Shown here: one piece after another, positions 17,433-26,188 of the stretch
Layout: each line of letters starts with the position of its first letter
Position numbering within the stretch: position 1 is the stretch's first letter
Source: Caldalkalibacillus uzonensis
GTDB lineage: Bacteria > Bacillota > Bacilli > Caldalkalibacillales > Caldalkalibacillaceae
Direction of reading: 5' to 3'
Length of the DNA stretch: 64,000 nt
NCBI RefSeq assembly: GCF_030814135.1
Contig: NZ_JAUSUQ010000005.1
Location: 1 to 64,000 of the forward strand
Program-made: the position numbers and the translations under genes
The notes under the pieces: model-generated
What the model was told of the DNA's origin: nothing
The model's input: the letters and a program-made list of their open reading frames with translations, nothing else
The model's database searches: none

Positions 17433-18698
17433 ATGGCTGTTTTTGAATTTCTGATGAATGAAATCTTAAGTTTGCCGGCTGTGCTGGTCGGCATTATGGT
17501 TTTGATCGGTCTGGCCGTCCAAAGAGCCGATCTGTCTAAGATTTTCTCAGGGACGCTGAAAAGTATTATCGGTTTTATTATCCTCGGATCCGGTGCCACG
17601 GTGATTATCGGTTCTCTTGATGCTTTGGGCGGCATTATCGAAGAAGGCTTTAGTATTCATGGTGTGGTCCCGAACAATGAGGCCATTGTTGCCTTGGCCC
17701 AGCAGACGTTAGGGAGGGAAACAGCTCTAATCATGGGCTTTGGCTTTATCGCCAATATATTATTTGCCAGGTTTACCCCGCTGAAATATATTTTCTTAAC
17801 CGGACATCATACATTTTTTATGGCAGCCTTGTTGTCGGCCGTGCTGGGTACCGCGGGATTAAGCGGTTTTGCTTTGGTGCTGACAGGTTCGATCATTTTA
17901 GGGTTTCTGATGGTATTGATGCCGGCCATTGGCCAACCATTTATGAGGCAAATTACGGGCAGCAACGATATTGCCATCGGACACTTCAGCACCATTGGGT
18001 ATGTGTCTGCCGGGTTGGTTGGAAAATGGGTGGGCAATAAAGAGCAGTCTACAGAGGAGATTCAGATTTCTGAAAAGTGGTCCTTTTTACGGGATTCATT
18101 GGTGGCCACTGCCCTGACCATGGTGATTATCTTTGTTATCATGGTGCTGTTTGCCGGTCCGTCCGTTGTCAGCCATTATGCTGGTGAGCAAAACTTCATC
18201 ATGTTCGGCATTATCCAGGGGGTTACATTTGCAGCAGGGTTGAGCATTATCCTCTTAGGGGTGCGCATGATCCTTAATGAAATTGTACCTGCTTTCCGGG
18301 GAATTGCTGAAAAAATTGTCCCGGGTGCCAAACCTGCCCTGGATATTCCCATTGTGTTTCCCTATGCCTCTACGGCAGTGATCATTGGCTTTTTATTCAG
18401 CTTTGCCGGCGGTCTGATCAGCATGTTTTTTTTGGGCTTGCTCTCACTGCCGTTAATCATCCCGGGCCTTGTTCCTCATTTTTTTACGGGGGGCGGAGCC
18501 GGTGTGTTCGGCAATGCTACAGGGGGAAGAGTGGGCGCTGCCGTTGGAGGATTTGTCAACGGTGTGTTGATCAGCTTTATTCCCGCCTTGTTGTTACCGG
18601 TGCTGGGCAACCTCGGCTTTGCCAATACAACATTTGGAGATACGGACTTCGGCATTGTGGGTATCATTATCGGCTTTATAGCTAATTTGTTTAGTTAG
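17433..18698 (+). CDS. PTS EIIC permease, ascorbate (UlaA/SgaT) family
   Basis: A 421-aa integral membrane permease with about ten hydrophobic segments. UlaA-family signatures include FARFTPLKYIFLTGHHTFFM and the conserved glycine-rich GGGAGVFGNATGGRVGA near the C-terminus. The ATG at 17433 is 10 nt after AGGAGG. It translocates and helps phosphorylate the substrate recognised by this PTS. The gene ends the A-B-C unit and is followed closely by a hydrolase pseudogene that may once have shared the pathway. Confidence 0.88.
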   Translation: MAVFEFLMNEILSLPAVLVGIMVLIGLAVQRADLSKIFSGTLKSIIGFIILGSGATVIIGSLDALGGIIEEGFSIHGVVPNNEAIVALAQQTLGRETALIMGFGFIANILFARFTPLKYIFLTGHHTFFMAALLSAVLGTAGLSGFALVLTGSIILGFLMVLMPAIGQPFMRQITGSNDIAIGHFSTIGYVSAGLVGKWVGNKEQSTEEIQISEKWSFLRDSLVATALTMVIIFVIMVLFAGPSVVSHYAGEQNFIMFGIIQGVTFAAGLSIILLGVRMILNEIVPAFRGIAEKIVPGAKPALDIPIVFPYASTAVIIGFLFSFAGGLISMFFLGLLSLPLIIPGLVPHFFTGGGAGVFGNATGGRVGAAVGGFVNGVLISFIPALLLPVLGNLGFANTTFGDTDFGIVGIIIGFIANLFS

Positions 18699-18784
18699 GA
18701 GGGGAGGATCGGCAATCCCTTTTTATTTTTGCGCCTATATCATCCAGCCTCATTACCCGTTATTTTAAAGAAAGGGGATTGCCA

Positions 18785-19133
18785 ATGTCTGCCAACACCT
18801 TTACTTTTATCACTCAAGATGGCGTGGAGATTGTTGCCAGGAGATGGGCGCCCGATCAGGTCCAGCCAAAAGCGGTTGTCCAAATTGCCCATGGTATGGC
18901 CGAACATATCCAGCGTTATGATAATTTTGCCAGGCACCTGGTTAAGCACCATTTTGCCGTTTATGGGAATGATCACCGGGGACATGGTTTAACAGGCCAA
19001 AAAATGGGCATTGCCGGTTATTTTGCAGATGAGGACGGCTTTGACAGAGTGGTTGGCGATATTGAACAGAAAAGAAGTTTATGCAGATATTGTCAGCTGG
19101 CTGGAAGAACAGCTTGTGCGGAACAACAGTTAA
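18785..19133 (+). pseudogene. Alpha/beta hydrolase (monoglyceride-lipase type) with internal deletion
   Basis: A good start (AAAGGGGA, ATG 18785) opens a typical lysophospholipase-like N-terminus: DGVEIVARRW, VVQIAHGMAEHIQRYD (oxyanion HG), YGNDHRGHGLTG. At about 19,065 it jumps, in a different frame, to what looks like the extreme C-terminus of such an enzyme (KEVYADIVSWLEEQL, stop at 19131-19133). The nucleophile GHSMG motif, the catalytic Asp and the His are all gone, so roughly half the protein has been deleted. The encoded product cannot be active. Confidence 0.75.
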
Positions 19134-19333
19134 GGCAACGTGTTTTTTGTTTTTACGATATTATTTTAGAACACTAAAAGCCTCTGCGACTTTACGCGCA
19201 TTTGAATAAATAGTTTTTTGATGTTATGTCATTGTTTTCTTGACTAAAATAATGGTAAAATCTTTTTAATTATATTGGAAGATAAAAGATAAAGAGACAT
19301 AATATTGATCCTTCCTAGAGCGGTAATTGACGA

Positions 19334-19692
19334 TTGACGCTGATGATTAACTTGATATTAAAACGGCTCCAACGGGAAAGGATCGATTTGTACCAGATTC
19401 ATTGCCTGCCTTTACATATTCTGAAAGATGGAAGCGTGTTTGAAGTGCTGGACAAACTGCAGGAAGAAGGAAAGATTTGTTATTACGGGGTCAGTGTGGA
19501 AACGGTTGAGGAAGGATTGTTTTGCTTAACCGATCCAAACGTTAAAGCCCTGCAACGGTGAGGCGTTCAATGTGGGGGAAACATTTGCTGGGCTGCCGTT
19601 TGAAAAAGGGGTTGAGCTCAGCCGTCAGTTGAGCTGGATTGCACCAGTTTTATGAAAACGAGGTTCATCCCCATATCCGCGGGGCTTATTAA
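19334..19692 (+). pseudogene. Aldo/keto reductase remnant (two fragments)
   Basis: The first fragment (to about 19558) reads LKRLQRERIDLYQIHCLP and DKLQEEGKICYYGVSVE, the middle of an NADP-dependent aldo/keto reductase barrel. The second (19560-19660) reads VGETFAGLPFEKGVELS and the third (to the stop at 19690-19692) FYENEVHPHIRGAY, both typical of the C-terminal third of this family. The N-terminal third with the catalytic Asp/Tyr/Lys and about 60 residues near the C-terminus are missing, and the fragments lie in different frames. No start site is recognisable. Confidence 0.7.
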
Positions 19693-19722
19693 CAAAACCA
19701 TGATCATAGAAAGGGAAAAACA

Positions 19723-21048
19723 TTGATACAAACCAAAACAACACCTGAACAACAAGGTTTCGTCAGACGGGATTATGGATTGTCTTCACACAAGCTGCCC
19801 TTTAAAAGCCCGTTTTTTTATGGCTGGGTTATTGTCGTCATGGGCGCTTTGGGGCTCTTTTTTTCCGGGCCCGGACAAACCTATTCCGTCAGTGTATTTA
19901 TCGATGCTTATATTGAAGCCTTTGGCTGGGACCGTACTTTGGTGTCCAGCATCTATTCCGGAGCAACCTTGCTTGCCGGTCTTTTGCTGTTTGTGGTGGG
20001 CAAATTGGTAGACCGATTCGGCCAGCGGCCCATGACGGTGGCCGTTGCTTTGCTTTTGGGCCTGGCCTGTTTATGGAACAGTTTTGTCATGGGGCCTGTC
20101 ATGCTGTTTATCGGCTTTTTCCTGATTCGCCTGCTGGGTCAAGGGTCCATGACCTTATTGCCCAATACGTTGGTGCCTCAATGGTTTGTCCGCTATAGAG
20201 GGCGGGCGATAAGCTTTATGAGCGTCGGTGTTTTGTTAAGTGCCGCTGCCTTTCCGCCGCTGAACAACTGGCTGATCCAAAACTGGGGCTGGCCTGTGGC
20301 CTGGAGGGTTTGGTTCGTTGTTCTGGTCTTTTTCTTTGCTCCTTTGGCGTTGTATCTGATTCGCAATAAACCGGAGGATGTGGGGCTTCTTCCGGATAAT
20401 GACCGTCGGAGAAAGTCAACTGGGAGCGTGGGCACGACCATGTCCACATCCTCCATACAAGAAGAATCATGGACATTAAAAGAGGCGATGCGCACCAGGG
20501 CCTTTTGGCTGATCTTGTTTTGTGTCGGTGTGCCGTCCATGGTCAATACAGGCATAACCTTTCATTTGTTTTCAATCCTGGCCGAAAGCGGCATTGGCCG
20601 GGGCACAACAGCCTTTCTCTTAAGCCTGGTGCCGTTAATCGGTTTTGTCTGTTCGTTAGCTGCCGGTTTTATTATGGAGAAAGTAAAAGTCCATTATGTC
20701 CTGTGTGTCACCTTCCTGATAGAACTGGGGTCTATCATGATTCTGCTATTGGGTTCATCCGTGTACACGATTTTGTTCTTTGTCCTGTTGTGGGGCATTT
20801 TTGAAGGCTTTTTAAGAGTGTGTGTAGGCGTGGTGTGGCCCAATTATTTTGGGCGAGAACATTTGGGCACCATCCGCAGTGTGGTCACGACGGTCACGGT
20901 AATAGGTTCAGCGTTGGGTCCGTTGCCCTTTGGTATCGCCTATGATTTGTATGGCAGATATTCCGAAGTGTTGTTGCTGATCATGCTGTTTCCGTTGTTG
21001 GCCGTGTTTGCTGCCATTTTGTCGCCGCCGCCGGTTAAAAAAGCATAA
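19723..21048 (+). CDS. MFS transporter, OFA (oxalate/formate antiporter)-like
   Basis: A 441-aa membrane carrier with twelve predicted spans in two halves and a soluble loop around residues 225-245. FYGWVIVVMGALGLFFSGPGQTYSVSVF near the N-terminus and the LVDRFGQRPM loop between spans 2 and 3 are typical of the OFA/monocarboxylate branch of the major facilitator superfamily. The substrate is unknown but is likely a small organic acid. TTG at 19723 is the only workable start downstream of GAAAGGG. A terminator follows at 21106. Confidence 0.8.
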   Translation: MIQTKTTPEQQGFVRRDYGLSSHKLPFKSPFFYGWVIVVMGALGLFFSGPGQTYSVSVFIDAYIEAFGWDRTLVSSIYSGATLLAGLLLFVVGKLVDRFGQRPMTVAVALLLGLACLWNSFVMGPVMLFIGFFLIRLLGQGSMTLLPNTLVPQWFVRYRGRAISFMSVGVLLSAAAFPPLNNWLIQNWGWPVAWRVWFVVLVFFFAPLALYLIRNKPEDVGLLPDNDRRRKSTGSVGTTMSTSSIQEESWTLKEAMRTRAFWLILFCVGVPSMVNTGITFHLFSILAESGIGRGTTAFLLSLVPLIGFVCSLAAGFIMEKVKVHYVLCVTFLIELGSIMILLLGSSVYTILFFVLLWGIFEGFLRVCVGVVWPNYFGREHLGTIRSVVTTVTVIGSALGPLPFGIAYDLYGRYSEVLLLIMLFPLLAVFAAILSPPPVKKA

Positions 21049-21105
21049 GCACGATTGGGTTGCACAGAACCCAGTACGTTATTGATGACAGGTCTGAACA
21101 AGATG

Positions 21106-21136
21106 AGGACAGCTCATAATGGGGTTGTCCTTTTTT
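21106..21136 (+). terminator. Intrinsic terminator after MFS gene
   Basis: AGGACA (21106-21111) pairs with TGTCCT (21126-21131), followed by T6. Confidence 0.65.
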
Positions 21137-21210
21137 ATGTTGTGCCATTTTGATTTAACTTCAAAACCCTTAACGATGGCACAAACAAAATATTATCTTG
21201 AATTAGTAAG

Positions 21211-21247
21211 TGAGAATGATTATACTTATCTATGATAATGATTATCA
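21211..21247 (+). promoter_or_regulatory. Tandem Fur boxes of siderophore uptake operon
   Basis: TGATAATGATTATCA (21233-21247) is a perfect 7-1-7 Fur site. TGAGAATGATTATAC (21211-21225), 22 bp upstream, matches 12 of 15 positions. They precede the first permease start by 53 nt, so the operon should be repressed by Fur when iron is plentiful. Confidence 0.85.
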
Positions 21248-21299
21248 ATTTCTGTTTTGGAAGAACATATCTTTGATCAAAACAAAGGATTGGATACAT

Positions 21300-22361
21300 A
21301 TGGCCATGAGAGAAATTGAGCTTGTACAGCGGCAACCGCCACAAGAGGAACACAAAAAGGTTACCTCACGTCCTCTTGTGGCCTCAATTATTCTTGGTGG
21401 CGGGATTGTTGCCCTTGTGTTGGGGCTTGGGGCTTCCATTTCCCTGGGGGCGGCTGACATAGGCTTGAGAACGGTATGGACGGCAGTATTCCAATATGAT
21501 CCTGAACTGACATCCCATCAGATTATCCAAGCATTGAGAATCCCAAGGGCATTGGCAGCAGCTTTAGTGGGTGCCTTTCTGGCTGTTTCCGGAGCCATCA
21601 TGCAAGGGATGACCCGCAATCCCCTTGCTTCGCCTTCAATTATGGGTATCACGGAAGGATCAGCCTTTATGATTGCCATTGCCTTTGCCTTCTTTCCGGG
21701 AACTTCCTATCTCGGCCTGATGTTGTGGTCCTTTGCAGGGGCCGGGATTGGCGCTGCTCTCGTCTTCACCATTGGTTCCCTTTCCAAAGGGGGATTGACG
21801 CCTGTTAAGTTGGCCTTGGCCGGAGCCGCGGTAGGGGCCCTTCTGAGCGCATTGTCTTCGGCCATTGCCATTCACTACCGGGTGGCCCAGGACATCAGCT
21901 TCTGGTATGCGGGAGGAGTGGCCGGAACCCAATGGGTCAGCGTGAAGCTGATCATTCCGGTGGCCGTTATCGGTTTATGTCTGGCCATGATGCTGGCTCG
22001 CTCAATTACAGTACTCAGTTTGGGGGAAGAAGTGGCCAAAGGGTTGGGACAACACACGGTCCTGGTTAAAGTGTTGGGGACGGTCGTGGTGTTATTGTTG
22101 ACGGGTGCCGCGGTTTCTGTGGCCGGCAACATCGGTTTTATCGGCTTGGTGATCCCGCATATCACCCGCTTTTTGGTCGGGATGGATTACCGCTGGATTA
22201 TGCCTTGTGCCGCTGTATTAGGCGGGCTTCTCCTGGTCTTGGCTGACATTGGGGCCCGGATGGTCAATGCCCCCTATGAAACCCCGGTTGGGGCCATCAC
22301 CGCTTTGATCGGTGTGCCGTTTTTCCTCTGCCTGGCCCGCCGCGAAGGGAGAGGATTGTAG
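21300..22361 (+). CDS. Iron-siderophore ABC transporter permease (FecCD family), subunit 1
   Basis: A ~353-aa membrane protein with about nine or ten spans. It carries the FecCD signatures LRIPRALAAALVGAFLAVSGAIMQGMTRNPLASP and GNIGFIGLVIPHITR (the coupling helix region). The ATG at 21300 follows AAAGGA by 10 nt; a more upstream reading would run through the Fur boxes and is rejected. It forms a heterodimeric channel with the next gene product, and the stop overlaps the next start (TAGTG). Confidence 0.9.
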   Translation: MAMREIELVQRQPPQEEHKKVTSRPLVASIILGGGIVALVLGLGASISLGAADIGLRTVWTAVFQYDPELTSHQIIQALRIPRALAAALVGAFLAVSGAIMQGMTRNPLASPSIMGITEGSAFMIAIAFAFFPGTSYLGLMLWSFAGAGIGAALVFTIGSLSKGGLTPVKLALAGAAVGALLSALSSAIAIHYRVAQDISFWYAGGVAGTQWVSVKLIIPVAVIGLCLAMMLARSITVLSLGEEVAKGLGQHTVLVKVLGTVVVLLLTGAAVSVAGNIGFIGLVIPHITRFLVGMDYRWIMPCAAVLGGLLLVLADIGARMVNAPYETPVGAITALIGVPFFLCLARREGRGL

Positions 22362-23380
22362 TGGACATGGTTAAACAGGCAAACAAAAAGCCGTTGCTGG
22401 TGATGGGCATTTTATCGGGTCTGATTCTTCTTTCGCTATTTATCAGCTTAAACACGGGTGTGAGCCGTATTGCTCCGCTTGATGTGATCAAAACCCTGGC
22501 CGGGTCGGGCACTGAAAAAGAGCAGCTTGTCCTGTTGGATTTCCGCCTCCCAAGGTTGGTCATTGCCTTATTGATAGGGGCTGGATTAGCCGTTTCCGGT
22601 GCGATTTTACAAGGGGTATCCCAAAACGGTTTGGCTGATCCGGGCATTTTGGGCATTAATGCCGGAGCAGGATTGGCGGTGGTGTTATATATTTTCTTTT
22701 TTCAGGGCTCTGCCTCTTCCTTAAGTCTGTTATCTATATTTGTGATGCCTTTTTTCGCTTTGCTCGGTGCGTTGTTGGCCGCCTTGTTGATTTATGTTCT
22801 GGCTTGGAAAAAAGGGATGGCCCCTGTGCGGCTCATTCTTGTCGGGATCGGGGTGAATGCCGCTTTCAGCGCCGCGCTGATTATTTTCCAATTAAGAATG
22901 AACCCCCATGATTTTATGCAGGCGGCCGTTTGGTTAGCGGGAAGTATATGGGGAGCCAGTTGGAAATTTGTTGTCGCTGTTCTGCCTTGGATTTTGTTGC
23001 TTATACCTTTGAGCCTATACAAAGCAAGATATTTAAATGTGTTAAATCTGGGCGATCAAGTGGCAACAGGCTTGGGAGCGGCTGTTGAAAAGGAGCGGGG
23101 AATGTTGCTTTTCCTTGCGGTGGCCCTGGCGGGTTCCTGTGTTGCCGTTGGGGGAGGCATTGCCTTTTTAGGTCTGGTCGCTCCCCATTTGGCCAGACGC
23201 CTTGTGGGGCCCAAGCATCAGGTCCTTATTCCGGCTTCTGCCTTGATGGGAGCTTTGTTGCTGCTGACCGCCGATACCATCGGCCGATACCTGCTGGCTC
23301 CATCGGAACTTCCGGTTGGCCTTGTTGTTTCCGCCTTGGGAGCACCTTATTTTATTTATCTGTTGATGAAAACGAACTGA
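22361..23380 (+). CDS. Iron-siderophore ABC transporter permease (FecCD family), subunit 2
   Basis: A 339-aa multi-span permease with the family pattern DFRLPRLVIALLIGAGLAVSGAILQG and GGGIAFLGLVAPHLARRLVG. It pairs with the upstream permease. The GTG at 22361 overlaps the previous stop by one base, and an ATG at 22367 is an equally possible start. This coupling indicates equal dosage of the two subunits. Confidence 0.9.
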   Translation: MDMVKQANKKPLLVMGILSGLILLSLFISLNTGVSRIAPLDVIKTLAGSGTEKEQLVLLDFRLPRLVIALLIGAGLAVSGAILQGVSQNGLADPGILGINAGAGLAVVLYIFFFQGSASSLSLLSIFVMPFFALLGALLAALLIYVLAWKKGMAPVRLILVGIGVNAAFSAALIIFQLRMNPHDFMQAAVWLAGSIWGASWKFVVAVLPWILLLIPLSLYKARYLNVLNLGDQVATGLGAAVEKERGMLLFLAVALAGSCVAVGGGIAFLGLVAPHLARRLVGPKHQVLIPASALMGALLLLTADTIGRYLLAPSELPVGLVVSALGAPYFIYLLMKTN

Positions 23381-23396
23381 TGCGGGAGGGATTGAA

Positions 23397-24227
23397 GTGG
23401 TCACGTTGGCGGCTGAAAAGCTGGGCATTGCTTATGGGAAGCTGGACATTGTCAAAGGGCTTAACTTAACCATTCCGGAGGGGAAAGTGACAACCATTAT
23501 CGGGCCCAACGGGTGCGGCAAATCAACGATTTTAAAAACATTGGCCCGCATTCTTCAGCCCAAAACCGGGGTTGTTTATCTGGACGGGAAAGCCATCCAT
23601 CAACAATCGACCAGGGAGATTGCCAAAAAAATGGCGATTCTGCCCCAAACACCTGAAGCGCCAAGCGGCTTAACCGTATCCGAGCTTGTTTCCTATGGAC
23701 GCTTTCCCCATCAGCGCGGTTTTGGACGTCTGACGGACGAGGACCGCCGCATTGTCCACTGGGCATTGGAAGTGACGGGCGTGATCCAGTTTCGTGAGCG
23801 GCCTATTGAGGCGCTGTCAGGCGGACAGCGGCAGAGGGTGTGGATTGCCATGGCCCTCGCCCAGGAAACCGATCTTCTTTTGCTCGATGAACCGACCACC
23901 TATCTCGATTTGGCCCATCAGCTGGAAGTGTTACAACTGCTGGATAAACTGAACCTGGAACAGCAACGGACCATTGTCATGGTGATTCATGATCTCAACC
24001 ATGCCGCCCGTTTTGCCCATCACATGGTGGCCATCAACAACGGGACAATTATCAAAGAAGGGACCCCGGAAGAAGTGATGAGACCAGATGTTTTAAAGGA
24101 GGTGTTTAACATTGATGCTGAGATTGTAAAGGACCCGCGGACGGGCAAACCTGTTTGTCTGACCTATGATCTTCTATCCGGAACAGAGCATGCTGAAGAT
24201 CAACAGCTGGTCCATGCACCGGCTTAA
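23397..24227 (+). CDS. Iron-siderophore ABC transporter ATP-binding protein (FecE/FhuC type)
   Basis: A 276-aa ATPase with Walker A GPNGCGKST (~residue 39), signature LSGGQRQRVWIAMALAQ (~140), Walker B LLLLDEPTTYLD (~162) and a switch His in VIHDLNHAARFA. It drives uptake through the two permeases. The GTG at 23397 is preceded by CGGGAGGG. The C-terminal ~20 residues are a short extension past the usual end. Confidence 0.92.
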   Translation: MVTLAAEKLGIAYGKLDIVKGLNLTIPEGKVTTIIGPNGCGKSTILKTLARILQPKTGVVYLDGKAIHQQSTREIAKKMAILPQTPEAPSGLTVSELVSYGRFPHQRGFGRLTDEDRRIVHWALEVTGVIQFRERPIEALSGGQRQRVWIAMALAQETDLLLLDEPTTYLDLAHQLEVLQLLDKLNLEQQRTIVMVIHDLNHAARFAHHMVAINNGTIIKEGTPEEVMRPDVLKEVFNIDAEIVKDPRTGKPVCLTYDLLSGTEHAEDQQLVHAPA

Positions 24228-24279
24228 TCATCCACCCTGGTTTTAACAGATGAGAACATAGAACAAAGGAGAGAGAAAC

Positions 24280-25254
24280 ATGTGGCTTAATCGTGATGCT
24301 AAAAGTTTAATTATCATATGTGCCATTTTATTGTTAGGCACTTTGCTGACGGCCTGCGGCCAAACCATCGACAGCACCGCATCTGAAGCAGAGCAGGCCC
24401 AGGCAGACACAACGGAAAGTGAAACGATCAGATTTATGGCTGCAAACGGGGAAATTGAGCTTCCTCAACAGCCTGAACGCATTGTGGTGATTGCCGACAG
24501 CTATGTTGGCTATTTTATGGCTCTTGGCATCACACCGGTGGGTATTTCTGAAAATGCATTGAAAAATCCGTACTTTGAAGGGAAAGTTGACGGTATTGAA
24601 AGTATAGGGGACTCAGCCAACCCGTCGCTAGAAAAAATATTGGAACTAAAGCCGGATCTGATTGTTACTTTCAGCGGCACCGAAAACATCGACCAACTTG
24701 AAAAAATTGCACCCACAGCAGCCATCGAATACGGGCAGAAAGATTTGAGAGAGCAGTTGAGAGACTTCGGTAATTTGACCGGCAGGGAAGAAGAAGCAGA
24801 AGCCTGGATTGCCGGTTGGGAGGAAAAAATAGCCGAATACAAGCCACAGGTGCAGGAAGCTGTAGGCGATCAAACTGTTTCCATCCTCCAACCGTATGCC
24901 AAAGGAATCTATGCTTTTGGACATAACTATGCCCGAGGCGGGGAAATCATTTACGGAGAGTTTGAATTGAAAGCACCGGAAATGGTGCAAAAAGAGGCGA
25001 TTGACAGCGGTCAAGGATGGGCAGACTTGTCGCTTGAAATGTTGCCCGACTATGCCGGGGATTACATATTTACCAGCGCATGGGCAGGAGATGATGCCGA
25101 TCCGGACGTGGTTTATAACAGCACCATCTGGAAATCGTTACCTGCTGTAAAAAATAACCGTGTGTTTAAAATTGATCCCGTGGGTTCGTTCTATAATGAT
25201 CCTGTATCCTTGGAGGAACAGCTTGACTTCATTGTCCAAAGTCTTACGCAGTAA
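24280..25254 (+). CDS. Iron-siderophore substrate-binding lipoprotein
   Basis: A 324-aa exported lipoprotein. The signal peptide ends in the lipobox LLTACG (Cys ~27), followed by an acidic, Thr/Ser-rich linker and a periplasmic-binding fold of the FepB/FhuD type (PERIVVIADSYVGYFMALGI, LELKPDLIVTF, GREEEAEAWIAGWEEKI). It captures ferric siderophore outside the membrane for the upstream permease/ATPase. The order permease-permease-ATPase-binding protein places it last. The siderophore type is unknown; the sequence feel is hydroxamate-binding (YxeB/FhuD). Confidence 0.88.
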   Translation: MWLNRDAKSLIIICAILLLGTLLTACGQTIDSTASEAEQAQADTTESETIRFMAANGEIELPQQPERIVVIADSYVGYFMALGITPVGISENALKNPYFEGKVDGIESIGDSANPSLEKILELKPDLIVTFSGTENIDQLEKIAPTAAIEYGQKDLREQLRDFGNLTGREEEAEAWIAGWEEKIAEYKPQVQEAVGDQTVSILQPYAKGIYAFGHNYARGGEIIYGEFELKAPEMVQKEAIDSGQGWADLSLEMLPDYAGDYIFTSAWAGDDADPDVVYNSTIWKSLPAVKNNRVFKIDPVGSFYNDPVSLEEQLDFIVQSLTQ

Positions 25255-25367
25255 AAATAAACAGATATAAACCAGTTTCAAAAGAATTGATGATTGAACT
25301 TTTAAATGATGCTGGGAGGAGGATTTTGCTGCAACAGCGGCCTTAAATCAAAACTTGAAACATAAAA

Positions 25368-25382
25368 TGATAATGATTATCA
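25368..25382 (+). promoter_or_regulatory. Orphan perfect Fur box
   Basis: TGATAATGATTATCA, identical over 15 bases to the site at 21233-21247. It lies 14 nt upstream of a gene fragment that has no obvious iron role, so the gene it once controlled has probably been deleted. Confidence 0.8.
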
Positions 25383-25395
25383 ATATTAATTAAGG

Positions 25396-26140
25396 GTGCA
25401 GCATGTAATCAACCGTGTTGTCAAGGATTTTTATTCCTTGCCACAGGAAAAAAGAAGTTCTTCGCAGGTGCTGGCACTCATCGAAAAATATTGGAAATCA
25501 TTCATCCGTTTAGATATGTTTCCAAGGCGTTCCCAAGGATATATCACTTTGGTCAAAATAACCGATCATCTTTTACAATGTATTCGTGCCCTTGATCCGC
25601 ACCCACCTCTCTTTTTGTATGAAAAATTTTCAACTTATTCAGATGAGTCCACCTCTTCTGTATGCTTACTACTAACTCGCCTAAAGGTATTCCCTTGGGG
25701 TGGTCGGGAACCTTACTTTGGAACCAATCCCATCGCTTTTGGGTTTCCAACTGACGGTCCTCCTATTATTGTTGACATGTCCTCCAGTATTGTCGCCAGA
25801 GGTAAAATTATCCTGGCTAATAAAAACAAAGAGACCATCCCCGAAGGATGGGCGATTGATCAACAAGGGCGAGAGACGGCCAACCCGGCTGAAGCGCTAA
25901 AAGGGGCTGTTCTTCCCTTCGGAGGAATGGATTCCCTTATCACCAGAGGTATATGCGGAGTTGAACCAAATGGCAGACACCTTGGGAATCAGGATGATTT
26001 GAGAGGGAAATTATTATTCGGTATTAATTCTGAAAATGCCGTTTCCGCTTTTGGCCATGGTCGATGCCATTTTGTCACCACCGCAGCCAAAGCGTGAACA
26101 TTACTCAGTATGTGAGGACATTAAACATCCAGATGATTAA
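25396..26140 (+). pseudogene. Chimeric pseudogene: unknown N-terminal fragment joined to Ldh2-type dehydrogenase fragment
   Basis: The first ~75 codons (VINRVVKDFYSLPQEKRSSS, ITDHLLQCIRALDPHPPLFL) belong to a protein I cannot name and lack a proper start. From ~25,685 the sequence becomes the central part of a malate/L-lactate/ureidoglycolate dehydrogenase of the Ldh2 family: GTNPIAFGFPTDGPPIIVDM, then VARGKIILANK, IPEGWAIDQQG, ALKGAVLPFGG. The conserved C-terminal region after LLPFGG is largely missing. The last part, LAMVDAILSPPQPKREHY, continues in another frame to TAA at 26138-26140. At least one deletion and one frameshift are needed, so no enzyme is expected. Confidence 0.7.
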
Positions 26141-26151
26141 GTCACGAGATT

Positions 26152-26181
26152 GGGGCAGCCACAAGAGAGCTGCCCCTTTTT
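26152..26181 (+). terminator. Intrinsic terminator after Ldh2 pseudogene
   Basis: GGGGCAGC (26152-26159) pairs with GCTGCCCC (26169-26176), followed by T5. It separates this unit from the convergent arsenite exporter gene. Confidence 0.85.
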
Positions 26182-26188
26182 AACAATC

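Noticed and set aside
21210-21299. Upstream start for the first FecCD permease
   Set aside because: The extension would translate through both Fur boxes. The ATG at 21300 has a proper ribosome site.
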